From NCBI GenBank assembly GCA_017562135.1, contig QEYB01000150.1:124001-188000 (forward strand): DNA of 64,000 bases. Reading direction: 5' to 3'. Every line of letters starts with the position of its first letter. Positions within the stretch are counted from its first letter, which is position 1. The notes beneath the pieces were generated by a model. It searched no databases, was not told the origin of the DNA, and saw nothing but the letters and a program-made list of their open reading frames with translations. Positions 23,501 to 38,500 of the stretch are shown here, piece after piece. Both the position numbers and the translations under genes were made by a program. The DNA comes from Dipylidium caninum. Its lineage: Eukaryota; Platyhelminthes; Cestoda; Cyclophyllidea; Dipylidiidae.

Positions 23501-26500
23501 TACTTGTTTTTTTACAGTAAAATCGACGATTAAAAAGCATGCTTTCATTCATTTGGAACCGGTCAATGAGTCCTTCGGTATAACCGTTCGTTGTGGAATG
23601 CCTCTCGTCGGGGAGGGAGCATTTCCCCTTACCATCTGCAGAATAAGGCCTCGAAGTTGTGCTGACCTGTGAGTCCTTTGAAAATACGTCTCTTTCGCAC
23701 GATTGACAAATGATATTTCATTGGATTTAGCTACCCGTTATGTTTGATTGAACGCATAACTCACTTTTTATCCACTTTGGTAGAAACGGTTGTCTCAAAC
23801 CTGGGGATCGAATTTTGGCCATTGACGGTGTCCAAACGTGCGGATTAACGTGCGAAGAGTCTATGAAACTCCTTACCTGCTCCCGAAATGGCATCTCCCT
23901 TTTCATTGAATACGACGTCGCCGACGTTGGGGGTAAGGGGGGAAAAAGCCTGGCCGCACGACGTGGTTTATCCAAACAGCGAAAAAACACGACATCTGAA
24001 AGGAAGCGTTATAACATCTGTCAACAGATAAAGGTCGTGCCAGTACACTACCAAACAAACGATGTGGCCTTATGAAGACAAAAAATAGGCACGATGTGGT
24101 GAATAGAGAAGACCCTGACACGCATACATTACTGTCTTGTCAATAACTCTCATACCATTGTTACCATGTTTAGCTGAAGGTCGTCAAGGCCCCGGTCCAT
24201 TTGAAATCGAAATTGAGAAACTACCCTCGGAACGATTGGGAGCAAATCTGGTGACGTTTGGAGATTCGATACTGGGAACCAAACGCCTTCTTATCAGTCA
24301 CATTCGAGATGGCAGCATTGCAGACAGGCAATTCTGATTTGTTTAATTTATCAATGCCCTCTTCAGTTGATTTAAACACAGCTCTCTCCGGAAGTATGTG
24401 AGTGTTGTGCTCTCTTAATTCTCATTTTTTTGTGTCTAGGTGCGGCGCCCTCCAAGTCGGTGACATAATAGAATCTATTAATGGCAGAAATGCCAATGAA
24501 TTGACTCTTCAAGAGGCCATCGGTCTTCTCGGCTCCTCCGCTTCCCGATCCATCAAATTACATATTCTCCCCTGTCCCGACGTCGGTTAGTTTCTCTCGT
24601 TTCTTTTGGCCTTCTGAGTCACCGCTGAATTTGCCGTAGTGCTATAGATATGTCAGACAAAGAGTTTGTTTTTATGAATTAATTGTCAAATCAAATCGGT
24701 TTCCCCAACTTGCCCCAGTTTGTACCACACCTGGATACCCTGCCAACATTTTTCCTACAGTTCCTGAATTTATAGTAAGAAATGCTAAGTTCGTCAAGTG
24801 ATATCGGATATACCCACACGGTAACATCCTTAGTTGTTTCCAGAACTTGTGTTTACCAGTTACAGAACATTTTCTCGAAGATAACGCCTTTGTATTTTTC
24901 CTCCAGATATTGCCTCATGTTTGTCTTACGAGAGTTGACCTCAGTGCTGGCAAAGTTGCTTGTGTAATTACTGGGATTCCACATCCCTAGAAGATGCATT
25001 TTCTTAGTCTAATAATTTGTGGTAATTGGACCTATTTCACCATTTCCGATGGTAACATCTCTGTCCGATATTGTCAAAATAACAGTGGGTCACTGCAGTA
25101 TTCAAAAATATGCAGACAGGATCGTAATTATACGCCATTAAACCGACAGACGCCGGTTGTGAAAATAACGTCGGGCTGAATGGGCACTTAGTTGTTTCCT
25201 TGGTGCAGGTGGCTTTTACCACGACACTTCGGGAAGTGGCACTAGTTTTAGGGTTCAAATGGGAGGTAGTCTACGGTACAAAATTCGCATTCTTTCGCCT
25301 AAACCTGTATCGGCTAAGATTTGTACGCGAGAAGGCCAATACATGAAGGCGAGATAGACGAGCCAATGACTAACTTCGAGTCGAGGCAATTTGAAAGTCG
25401 GACGAAATGCTCACCGTACAGAACAGGAAAGGTGGATCCTCTAAATAAGTGTTTTGATTAGAAGAATTGATCATCTCGGACTTGAATATGATGGGGGGGT
25501 GCCCTTTTCGCACGGACGTCAGTAAACTTCCGTGATCCGAAGTACAACAGATTGTTGTCAAAAAAATGTCTCAGTCAGCTCAGCAATTATGGAAGGAGAG
25601 GAATTTTAAGGCGACTTGTAAAAGGCAATAACAAAACCCGCTGGCTATTCGAGCGTCCCTGTGCACGCGTATCCAGTCCTGTGCGCAGTCAAGTGGATCC
25701 GAACTAATCAGAAGGACGAAATAAGAGTTCGCACGTCCACTAGCCCGAAGGTTCACACACGCGTGGCGTGGCTGCCCTTCAGTGGTTGGTCGGGCATTAC
25801 GGTTTGATGCGAGCGCCACCGAACACAACGCACACATTCACGCCGAGGAGTGATGGTCGGGGAGGTGAAAGTGATGTCAAATATGTAACCAGGTTTACTT
25901 TCTCCTCTCGTTAGTACTGCATCTCTTCGTCTGTCTGACTCGTTATATTTGAAGACATATAGGCTGGAAAGCTCAGGATTTTGAAGGAGTACTATGCCAA
26001 ACCCATGCACCAAAGCGGTGGGCATCGAACTAGAAACCAATCGGGTGGGCGCAAGCAGCTTTCGAGTAACCGAAGGGGATATCACGAGGAGTGGGTATTC
26101 ACGGATGCACCCATTGGTTGGACCTTTAAAACTGCACCTACGGAATGCTCAAGGGTCAATCACTTTGACGAGGCGACAGCCTCTAGGCCATCCCAGTCTC
26201 GGCGAGAAAAGAGTCATCCATCATTGGCCTCGAGTCGAGTCAAGACCCCGCAACTTTGTAGGTCAACCCGCCAGATAATATTTTTACTGTTTCTGCAAAG
26301 CTACTAAGTCCCATTTAATAAGATATGCTTTTTGTTTTATTCGAAAGTTTGATATCACTTTGCTATTTTGCCTAAAAATATTGTCCAAATTTATACATTT
26401 CTTGAAATGACAGGAACAGTATCTTTCCTCAGACACTTTTTTACAGGTTATTCAATCGTCGAAGTTAGAAGTGCTTGACAACCACCGCCTTAATTTTAAA

Positions 26501-29500
26501 TTAAAACACCTCTTATATTATCTTTATATCTTATTCGTGCCTTTAGATTTTATGTAAAAGTCTCCCCTTCTTATCTTATCTCATAATTGCATATTAGCCT
26601 ACATCTTCGATCAATTATATTCTTTTATTAAACTTAAAAAGCTATTTCAACTTCGAATAAAGGCGTCAAACACTTTCCACTGGAACTTTTTTGGCCACGT
26701 TGTAAGTCTGGCCGTGTCGTAAAGGAAATTCCGTGCGTTTTACTCCACTGGCTTTTTCTCCAATCTAAACGAGAAGAGCCTATTTAACTACTTATTTGCA
26801 ACTACTGTCAATATAAATAAAGGCAATTTTGTAAGCTAATAGTAGAGAAACAGCCTCACTTGTCCTTCAATTGCGGCCCCCCCCCATTTGCATTGCATTT
26901 ACTTCCGGAAAATATTGAATACTCTTTTGTGAAAATTTAACAAGAGTAGGTACAAAGCGGAAATTGTATAGATTTGTTTCAGTATGAAGCAAAATTTATT
27001 CATTTGAGGAGCAAATCGTTGTCAAGGCATAAATATGGTCTGTTATTTCTTCCCTGGTGGTGGAATTTCAAAGTTATTAGGGCCAAATACCACTCTTAGG
27101 TAAGATAGACAAAATAAATTTTAACGTACGACGAGGTCCATTCCTCCTCCTGCCTTGCCCCCATCTCTTCGTCCCAGCAACGCTATTCTGCCTCAATCGT
27201 AACCCGGCTTTATGCGAAACGCAAGTAACCGCGGGAGAGGATTACAGATAAGATTTGGTATTCAGTGTATGGGAAAAATGCCGCTCTAGAGCCATGTGAC
27301 TCGATTTTCTTGAGGAGGTCAGTAAGAGGAATGAAGAGACCTTTGAGTCCTCCGTGAGACCAAAAATGTCGGCGAAAATAAAATCATTTTCACGGTCCCT
27401 GGGACATTTTTTGGAAAAAATTGTTGAGCATCACCCATTTTTGTTTGAGTCACCCTCACGGGAAGGCTGGCCAGTCACCAATTTGGCTACAATAAAGTTG
27501 TCTTTGACGTATTATTGGCGTTTTTTGTTCGCCTCAGTATGGCCTTCCTTTTTTGTTATAATGCAAGAATAATGGTGTAGCCACCCATTTGAGCATTCTC
27601 TGTCGAGTTGCCACAAATGCTCTTCGGTTGGTGATTAGAGCCCTCAAATAGCCACTGAAACTACGGCTCCTCTTAAATTTGCTTTAAATCTCGAATGCGA
27701 TCCGTTCACCGCGCTGGATCGCAGCTAATTTTCCCTTCGTTAAACTTGAACAGAGCTTTAGGGTGTTAAAAGCTTCACGTCACGATAGCACTGATGAATT
27801 AGCACTTTGACACTTGCTAAGTTGCCACTAATGTGAAATGCTTTGTTAACTTCGCGTATTTATAGTAAATAGAATCGTTTCACACTTTCCTCCCCTAAAT
27901 GTTATCATAGTTATATACTTAAATAAATGCTACTTGAAAGGTGAAGATGAACTCTTTGGGATGCAGAGTTGAAGGGGCCACTCGACTTCCCGCCACTCTT
28001 TGGCATTTCGCTCGAGTCAACTACTTAACTTTACATTTTACGCGGTCAGACAAAGGTTCAGGTGATGCAAAAGTCCTTTGGATTAGGATAGAAAATTTAT
28101 TGCTCAGTCCGACTGTTCCGCATGATGAGTACGAGATCATACCTGCATAGCATTGAAGGCTCTCAATACCTTGGACTTTTAATTCGTGAAGCAAATCGCA
28201 TGAAAATAATAAACGAGGAGATCCACGATTTGCCGCTAGTTTGAATGAGGTATTAAAACTTTATAGGCGACTCGAAATAACACTGCCTCCCTTCTACCCC
28301 ATTTTGATGCTTTAGCGAAAATTAATTCCACTGTTCCTGCCTCATTTTTTTAGAAAAATTATCTCGACTAATCCCAGATGTGAATAATGTGGTCTGCCCC
28401 ACATCTTATAACATTCGAAACGGTCTTTAAGGGAAATTATTCTGTCAAATGCTCTCTGCTTCTTTGGGCGAAAAGTAGAGGAGAGGAAAATCTCGATCTG
28501 TCATGCCAATTGCATTTTAAGCCGAGACAATTGGACGAGCACTGTCGCCAAACTAAAATTTAAAGGCAAATGGTAGGTGCAAAGCGGGATGAGGCTTAGA
28601 GGGTTCTTTTTCCTTAAATTTTGTGTTCGATCTTATATGCATACATTCACGCACACATGCACACACACATAATTTTCCGCCGTTATGCAGTATTTCACGA
28701 TTATGTCGAAGAAGTGTGTTAGTAAGATGCACTAAATTCCATAGGGAAAGAGAAGGCAATGGGTTTGGCGTTCACCGCGTACATTTCTATCAAAGACGTA
28801 GTTAGTTTGGTTTGGGGGTTTCGGGCGTGTTGGCGCATAAATCACCTCGAAGGCAGATGCATCAGCAGCATTTACGATCTTCGCCATATCTATGAACGTA
28901 TACACCGACTCAACACGACTTAACTGCTGTCTTTCTTCGCCTCCCATCCTCCCCCTGCTCCTGCAGCTCCCAAACGCCTCCCCTTCGTCCCATCTTTCCC
29001 CGTCGAAAATAAACTGATCGTTTCTCTAACCAAATCATTTCGCGTTATACCATTTTTTGGCAGGAAACAAAGTTCAAATTAAAATGCCTGTTTCGGAATT
29101 TTTGGGAAGCAGACTTCGGTACTCATAAAGTAGACATTTATTTCCATTCATTCAATACAAAGTATAAAGTCATTAGGAGAATAGGAAATACGTGAGGAGG
29201 AATTTTGGTAAGCCATTCACTTCAAGTAATGCGGATAATTTGAAATAGAGCCTTGTTAGCCACTTGTGATTATCGCCACTGAATAAAAACCTCCTTTACT
29301 CCGTGCTCTTCTGGCGGTAACAGTTGCGTATGTAAATAGAAATTATGATAATAAGGGAAGGCTTTTTCTTTTGTTCATTATAAGTTAACGCACAGTTATC
29401 TTGCCCCAAATTCCAATAAAAATGCCAGCATCAAGAATGACTTTAAGCGGTACTGCAACTGTTAGGATCTCCGAAAAACCTTGTACCAAAACTATTGCAA

Positions 29501-32500
29501 ATTGGTGGTCCTAACTGACGTCAATGCCGGTTTTGAGCACCCAAAGCACTCACATTACCCGTCACGCAGCATATCCCTGAAAAAGTTGCAGTGGTAATGC
29601 ATAAACAAACCAAATCAGCACTTTTAGGCTTTTGGACGAGAGCGAGAAAGCTTATGGAGGTTAGGAAAAATCCTCTTTTTATTCCTTTTTCTCACGTTCG
29701 GCTAAATTAAACGTATTAGTCAAACAGTCATAAACGCCACATTCCCTTCTGTCTTTTCCCGCCAATACTGCCAAAGTTAGCCACATCGGCTGAAATTTCT
29801 CAGGTATAATTGAATTTTCCGCGAAGGAGAAGTTCACCTCTCCTCCGCTCTTCTCACCAATTCTCGTTTGACCATTTAAAGGTTGGTATTCGTAAATTAG
29901 GAAATGAAATGCCAAAAATAATTAATGGGAGTGTAGTGCCCCTCCATTCGACTTAGGCGAAAGTGAACCCGAGCCAATGGATGCTTAGGGTAAATGGCAT
30001 ATACCTTCTTGGTTGGGAGTTCCTCACACGTCCTCGACTTTCTCGGGCAGCCTCCACATCCTTCCTCATTTTGGTGCCTTCCACTCTCTTTCGCCATTTC
30101 TGTCTTCTGCTTTAGATTTTAAATCCTCAGGTCGTAATGTCCGATTGGCAGGAGAGAACATTTTTGCCGTTTAAGTATTATTGTGGAGAAGTTGCATTGC
30201 TCTTGTATTAACTTTGACTTTCAGTTGTTGCGATGTTGCAACATACGGCCTTAAAAGCATACTTGAACAAATCAGTTATTATATCTCATCACCGTCTGCT
30301 ACTTTTTGGCATCTTCGCTGGAAACCCTTTTGCAACCAAAGGCGCTTTTAGACGCCTGGGTTCGATGATACTCGAGACTTGCTCACATTCCTTCACCACA
30401 CTTAGGAGCTTATATTTTTAGCAATTAAACTGTCCATTCGTTACCATTGACTATCCGAGTTCATCTGGCCAAAATAAATAACCATTTTGTGGTTTATAGC
30501 GGCGCTCTCAAGAACGGGAACTCAAATATTCCTATGTGCCTGCGCTTTAAATAATCTTCGTAACTCGTAACTGAAATTACTTACCAGTGGTATATTGAAG
30601 TAGGTTTAAAAATGTGGACCTGCTCATTTCCCTTAAGTCAACGAGAAAGGCAAAATTATTACAAACAATGTAATACACTGGGACATCCTTTAAATAGCGG
30701 TAGGTTGGAGTATTGCTGTGACGATTATGTTAGGATAACCTTAAAAATTGCACAATAAGGTGTATTTGAACAAATCCGCCTTTTTTACAGCAGGTCCAAC
30801 TACATCGTTGCCCCCATCTGTGGTATATGGTGCGGGTCTCTGTCGGACGGAGGAGGTGGAGGTGGTTCTGGAGGCGGTGCCGTCTTCGTTAGGTGGGGAA
30901 TCACGAAGACGCACAGGAGGACAAATTGCGAGTTCCTTTGGCTTCGCCCTCCAGCCACCCAGTCCTCAAACGCGTTACGACGAACCTCTCACCAACTTCC
31001 CAATCATTGCCAACGTCATTCCTGGTGGACCCGCCTTTCAGTGAGTTAATCTCTTCCCAAATTATTTCTTCAAAATCGAAAATTAGCTCGGTTAGGACGC
31101 TTCATTGAGTAGATGTGCTCCACCGAGCATCCCTGAGTTTTCACATAAAATGCGTCGTCCAATAATGCGCTAATTCTTTTCCTATCCCACGTCTATCCCA
31201 TCTCGCGTCCCTTCCATCCTTTTACCAACCTCCAGAAGTCCATCCCAGTTATTTCAGCATAAGTTTCTGACAGTCAGGGAGCACAGTGGCCATCCCAGTG
31301 TAGTGGTCTTTTTCACACAATATATATCATCGGAAAGTACAAATTAAAACGCAAGCAATTTATTCTGCTATACTGTCTGCCTAAGGCTGGCCGCAACGAA
31401 GGAGGTGAGAGAATTCTCCTATTTTCCTACCTTTTCAACTGTAAATGTGGATATTGTTGAGAGTAAATAAAGCAGTAGATATGCCTGTAGTTTAACGGCC
31501 ATTTCGAGCACAACAGTCTGCGTATGAGAAAAGGCCCTTTGTCCCGATGTCAACAAAGTGTAGCGCCTGAACGGATAGAGTCTGGGGACTCGAAAGGACT
31601 AAATGAGGAACGTGGTAACACTGCGTTTCACCCAGTCAGACAGGAGTAATTACTAGTCTACATAAAGTTCTCGTCTACTCCCATTATTTACACAAGGTAG
31701 GGGATTAGAAGACCTAGGGCCGACTAGATGAAAACGTTGCAGACAGGCTAGGACTGAACAGTAAGGTTTTTTTCCAGTTACCACGCATCGATATAGGGTT
31801 CGAATATGTTCAACGTTCAAGCACCCAACCAAAATCTGGAATGAATCTTCCACACCCAGAAACACGAAGCACGAAGCAGCGTCAACGTTGTTGCATTACT
31901 ATGGCACTAGGCACAAATTTCGATGGATTAGACTTCCGACTCTTGTTCGGAGTGGGGTGGCGAGCTGATGGGCGGCCCCGTTTTTACTGTTTCCATTTCG
32001 ACACCCCCATGTTTTTTACATGAATGATCTCAGACAAGATTAAGGCGATCGAAAATAGCGCGAAAACTGTGGGAATGATCCTGATCGTCATGATCCTGAG
32101 CAAATTTAGCAGTTCTTTACTCCTTTGTTTTCCTAAACTTCTTTCTAGATCCATCCTTAAATTACTCCAAGACCTTAATTTTCAACCGTAAAAGTAATGT
32201 TTTCCTAAAAGTTGGGTACTTTGAGGGTCTATGGCATCTTTTCTTCACGTTAAATCTCGGCCAAATTCCAGATTAGAAGGGGGAGGAGGAAGAAGACCGT
32301 TCATTAGGGCAATGGGGATCTTCGTAACACGACTGCCGTCTAATTTACTGCCTTGTCGATTAGGGGGATTACAATGTGTTCCATCGTCACTTAGTGGGAT
32401 TTCCTACCTTCTAAAAGTGGGATGTGTTACTTCGGCCTTTTCTCTCCGGAAAAGACTCTGACTGGATGGAGCAATTATTTTTGAAGGCGAAGTGGGCAGG

Positions 32501-35500
32501 TAGGTAGGTAAGAAAGGTGCGGGGATTTAAGGGGACACTTAATACCCCCATATATGCCATTAAAACTGAACGAAGTCGTATGAATAAGTAAAACTAATTT
32601 TGTTAATATTGGCCATATTTCGTTTGTGGTGAAACTTAATTTTTCGCATAGTTTAGGAGTAAAACTTTGTAAATAATTATTTTAAAGAAAAACTGTAAAA
32701 TGAGTATAATGTGTGGACAAATGGAAGATATTCCAACTTTCTTCTTTCAACAATGGGTCATTACCGAATCACGCGTCGTCGGGTGCTAATGTCACCATGA
32801 CAAAAATTTCAATGCGGTGGACTTGTGCTGATTGCTTACAAATAAATCGATATTCCCTGACAAATTTTTGAATATTTGACACAATAAACACTAGGATCTG
32901 TCTTTCAATTACTCAAATATGATCCGTAAAAGCTGGTTATTTTCTTTATGACTTTATAGGGCTGGGAAACCAGATTTTTGTTAATTGTGCCACGATATTT
33001 TGGCACTACTCTCTACTCCACCGATTATTTCAGCCCGTTAATTAGGCTCTCCTCATCCCTTCATTGCGTCATTGTCGCCTAAGGAATTAGGGATAAAATG
33101 ATGTCGTGGCTCGGTCTGTTCTTATAGAAGCGACATCGCCTCTAACACCCTCAAAGGCTTAGGTGAAGGTTTTCACGGCCTTGTGGCAGTGCTGCTATGA
33201 AGGAAAAACAACTTGGCGAGACTGAGGAGGTCTTGCGGCTAACCTCGTAGTTAAATAATATGTTTGTGTGCCTAATATTTTCAAAGAGTTTGGAATAAAT
33301 TTGGTGCAACAGGTCCATCAAAGATGAAGTCTGTTATGCAATGGCCTTGTATTAATCTCCACCGTCCTAATTGTGAGTAAATGCCCTTCTCTCGGTAAAA
33401 ATTCTGAATTTCCTGAAAGGAGAAGTCTCAGCAAGGAAGAGTCATTTACTTTATTTCACATAATATTTTATGCCTTAAATTTCTTCGTTTGAGGCCGTGT
33501 GGTAAAAGATACTTGTCATGGTGTAAGTGTCTATGATTTGGCTTGCTAAGGCGATTATTCTTTCAAAGAAGTCCAGAATGGAAAGCGGAAGAGTTTATAT
33601 TTTTTTCTGTTCATTGCAGATTGGCGTTGAAGAGAGTTCTGTCGCAAAAACTAGGCATCGAATGTAGATAAACAAGGCCGCGCTGGGAAGCTGTTTAAAC
33701 TCTGTTATGGTGGCATGCGTTGAAAAGCCCCTAATTGCCAATCAGGTTGGGGATTAATGCATGGGCCAAGTTTTGGCTAGGCCTTCCATCGCCCGCACCG
33801 CACCAACCCTTATAATTTCAACAACTGACACGCACAGTTGGAAATGCGGGCCGAAAAAAAACAGGCGCCATCCACCTAGGCGTATTTATACCTACTAAGA
33901 CATCGCAAAATTGCTGGACCCGAATCGGATGGAATGTCTGCTGTGGAAGGATGGTTTAATCATGTGTCATTTAGCATCAAAATCTGTTGAGTGGTAATAC
34001 CGCATGTTCAATGTGACAGAATTAGGTTATTTGGGTATCGTAGGTGGACTGATTGTTTTTGTGCGTCCTCTCGACAATATACATAAACACTTGGAATGTC
34101 TCAGTACTCTCGCCTTATTTCCCAACGTCAGATCCCCTGATTTACGTCAATGAGTGAGATGGCACGGTGTTCTTAATGCCGGTAAATTGAGCGACACTTT
34201 AGAAAGCGGGCTATTTGGTGTCACCGATTTTTGTGCTCCTGAAGGGATTGTGTGTGTGCAATATAAATAAAGGGGACTCTTCTGATTTGTCAATTTGACT
34301 TGTGCATCTCCGTGACACTCTTGTAAAACACTTGTTCATTAATGTAAGGAATTTTATATTTAAAGGGAAGTAAGATATTTTTGTGTTTACAGATCCGGTG
34401 TAATACAAGCGGGTGACTCGCTCTTGGCAATTCAAGGGGACTCACCACTTGGTAAAACTATCGACAAGTTAACCGCACGCTACCTCGCTCCTTCCAATGA
34501 AAATGTCAATCGACACCTCTCTCTGGTGACCCAATACACCGTCGCCGAAAACGTCATCCCCAGCAGTGGCGTCTTTGATGTGCGTATCATCAAACGCTCC
34601 GCCAGTCTTGGCATCAATCTTCAAGGTCTGTTTACTGTCCAACTTTTGCAAAATATCCCATACTTCTATTTTGATTTCTTCGACTACTTGAAATCATCCA
34701 TTAAAACGAGTTCTACATATCCTTATTAGACGGCGTTAACTTCCCCCTTAAAGTGTTCCAATTTGTCTGAGAATCATCAGTCATAGCGACGGCGGTGTTC
34801 TGTTTCATCTAATTATTTATTTTCCACTTATTGTTTTGGCGTCAAAAGTGGCTCGGTCCCGTGGGTATGTAGTTGAAAGGCGACAAGGTAACAAGTAAAA
34901 CGCCGCGTTTTTGGCAGTACTTGGAGGCTGAACATTTGCCAGATCAATATCTCCCTCCACATCCCTCTAATCCGACCAACCCCACCCTTCGGGTAGGACA
35001 CAATGGTTCGGGCGAAATTCCATCTTATTTGCACGCCAATGACGCCTCCTTGGGAGCCAATGAGAACGCGAAACACTCGGCTATTGGGGGGACGCCAAAT
35101 CATCGTGGCAAACGGCATTAATTTATTGAAATGCTCCTTCCCCCACACCAACGGTGATAGTTGCATCTCATTATTCCCACCTGAAATGCCTCATTCCACC
35201 CCCAAACAGGGGGTATTATGGGCTCTCGGGTAGAAAAGTCCTGTACGTGTGTGGCCTGAGGCGACGTGATGCACGCACCCAGGGGGCATCCGTCTTCAGT
35301 CAATCTGTTCAATGTGTCCCGGTGAAGACAGGGAGTTTGCATTCTACTCTCTTTTACTAGACCTAATATATTTGGTAACTATGGCGGAGAGGTGTTTAAA
35401 TCGTTGCAAGCGTTGAATTTAGGCCAAAAGATGGCAGGACTGGAGTGTGCAACTTTGTAAATTAGAAGCAAAAAGCTCTGTTCTTGCGTTCGAAATTGGG

Positions 35501-38500
35501 GTGAAGTGAGTACAGACAGTTTGACACAAGCGTCTGCTCTCTCTTGAAGCCGACTTTACCCAAATTCGGCGATACTTGCAGAAATTGCGAAAAATAAACG
35601 TCTTTTCAAATTACAAAAGTGCCTATGTTGATATGCAGATTGTCAGCGACAAGATGGAAAAGTTTTAATTCTCTCATCTCTGACATGCAATTAAGGGATG
35701 ATCGGCCAAATGTAAAATTTTTCAGTTCTGTGACTTGCATTAAGTTAGATCCAGCTTCTCATAAAAAACAAAATGTTATACTAGCCAGTCGACGTTGACA
35801 TGTCATATGAACGTAAGTAATTTCGCTAATTAATCCTCTCGAAATGGTGTAAATTTGTCTTGCTTGCGAATGTCTTCAGGTCTCACGTCTTTGGTAGATC
35901 CACTCCTACAAGTCAGCGCCAAATCAGCATTATTTTCACCCAGTTCAGTTTTATACATTTTAGGAGGATTAAATAACCTTTGATTCACGAAGTTTGTATT
36001 TATGTAAGGAAACTGGGGGCACATCAGATAGGTGGCATGGCATACGTGTCAGTGTGAAAAGAACGGCGAGTGATATGATGGACTTTCATTGTAGGGTGTA
36101 TTACCCCTAAAGGCAGTGCATTTTATGACATGTTGCCTGATATCGCGTCTTTAAAGGCGTCGGTCGCGCCGGGGCCTCACCTAACCTCACATACATCTTC
36201 CAGCACGTGGCGATACCGTTGTCATGCCTTCAAATCTTTCAAAACGGCCTACTTCCAGGCTAATCACTGCTTAGGCAAGCTCGAAGGTGGCACTATTTCC
36301 ACTCTCCCCCTTTCACGTTTGATCCAGTCTGACACGTAATCGTTCTCCGCAGTGCCGGCATTCAGGACTGACCCCCTGGCGGAGTAACCAGTCGCTAAAG
36401 TTGGTATTCTGTCCCATTGGGAATGTTGTGTGAACACCTACATACCTACAAATAGCTGCCATCTACTACAGTATTTCTTACTACATTGTTTAATATGCCA
36501 CTTTTATAGTTTTAATTCTGGTAGAAATGTCAAGACGGGCGATTTAAACACAAAAAGAAAGGAGGGGGCGTGCGACAGCTCTCCAGTGTAAACATTTGCG
36601 ATCGTCACGAAGGTTTTTTAAATTTACCCGAATGTAGCTTCAAGGAAAAGTCGACCTGGAGAGCCCCTATTAATCAGCAAAGTGATTCCTGGCAGCGTGG
36701 CCAGTCGTTGTGGTTCCATTAGTCCTGGAGACATCCTCCTTGCCGTAAATGGTGTATCGCTGGAAGCCTGCAGCATCACAGACGCTGCACGTTTACTTCA
36801 AACCTCCGAGGATATCGTAACTTTGCGAATTCAAAAACCCGACGAGGAGGCTGCCACACCTCTCTCCGACGAAGGTTTACCCTCCTGTTGTCAGAGTGAC
36901 CTTGAAATCGTTCGAGACGATGACAACGACTTTGAAGGCGGTGTTGGAGGCGCAGCAGAGGTTGACGACGACCTTCAGGACGATGAATTCCTAAGTCAAT
37001 CAGCAGACGAGTCCATATCTCATTTCCCACCGCCTCCACGGCCTCCACGACGACATCGCAGTCAGAAGATGAAAGGTACTCATCATAGACGATTGGGAAT
37101 CATCCCGACGACGTCACGACCGCAACAACAGCAACAACAATTTCAGCAGATAGAGAACGAGCTCGGCAGTGACAGGAGGGGAAACCCATCCGATAGTCTC
37201 TCATCTGATCGATTCAGTGAAAATATGTGCTCTGGTGAGTAATTTTACCCTGTCTTCCTTGTATTACGGAATCAACTGAATTGGCTTTAACAAGAGTATC
37301 CGGTCTTCGTATACTCGAAGTGACATGTTACATGCAATATCGTGATTGTGCACTGTTTGGGGAGCTGCCACCAAGCAGAACTGAGCAATCATTTTCGTCT
37401 TCTTGCATTGTTTCATCCGCTCTAATTTTTAAGCACAATTTTATTTTCTATGCTAACACCCTTTTTAATGGTCTGGCCTAACCTCATTCTGTCCGTTTTC
37501 AAACCCCTTTCTCGGGGTTAAAGCTGACGAAGGTTTACGGAGGGTTTGACCAACAAGTGTAATAAGACGCCTGGCATTTTATGCATTGCGCTAAGAATGG
37601 AATGGGCCATTGTGGTTTGAAATTAATTATTACCTGATAAAACTTTATTCCTTGTAAAATATGGAAAATTTCATTGATCCCCACCGTGATAGCATGGTCT
37701 GACACATTTGATAAGACAAGCCTGTCTCCCCCATCCCTTGTAACTGACTGCAACTTCATCAAAGGCCTAAAAACGGAATCACGACAAAACACGCTCCAAT
37801 CGGGTCTCAAATCTGCCACTCATTTCCTCAGGCATTCGATTGTGCTGGGCATACCGACACCTCCGATTCATTGTCAGGGTGGGACATTTGCCGCGCCCTT
37901 CCTCCGTGTCAGAGCGATTATTTTGGGTGCATACCAAACTTCCACTGTAGCCTCTGATTTTGGCCTCCTGCCCAGTAGGTGTTCATTACTTTGTTTCCCC
38001 GACTGCCTGTCTGTCTGTCTGCATATGCATATGCTCGTATGTGTGCCGGTATCCGTGTTTACGTATGTAAGTCTGCGATTTCGTATGTGTGGGTGTGCAT
38101 GTATGATTGTATGCGCGTCTACCCATAAATAAGCGGAATTGCCCATAAGTATCTAGTGAAACCGGAATTTAAACCTAAGGCGAAGACCAACAAAACAAAT
38201 TCCCCTTCACTCACGTCTATTCTCATTGGCGTTCAAAGCCTGTTATAGTTGCATTCACCATTAAAATTTGTGCCTGTATGGCACCACTTAACAATCCTTC
38301 CGCCCCCTTCCTTCCTTCACTTCCGGTCCTTTTCAACCCTACCAAACTGTCACGTGAGATTCCCTTTGACGAAGAGAATCGCTCCCTAAAGAAATATGTG
38401 TTCATCTAAACGTATTATCAAAAAAGACGAGATACCATTAGAGAATTAGGATATGATTCGCATCCAGTTTCCCACCACCCAGTGAGAAATACTCCGATAA

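Noticed and set aside
25580..26307. Cluster of overlapping open frames on both strands in GRIP intron 7
   Set aside because: Several frames are open at once because stops are locally rare. None has a recognisable domain, and the GRIP phases join without them.
35003..35360. Overlapping frames on both strands in GRIP intron 9
   Set aside because: Rich in Pro, His and Thr without a family pattern. PDZ5 is already complete from the flanking exons.
38005..38132. Open frame rich in Cys and Val
   Set aside because: It is a translation of a TGTC/TATG simple repeat, not a gene.
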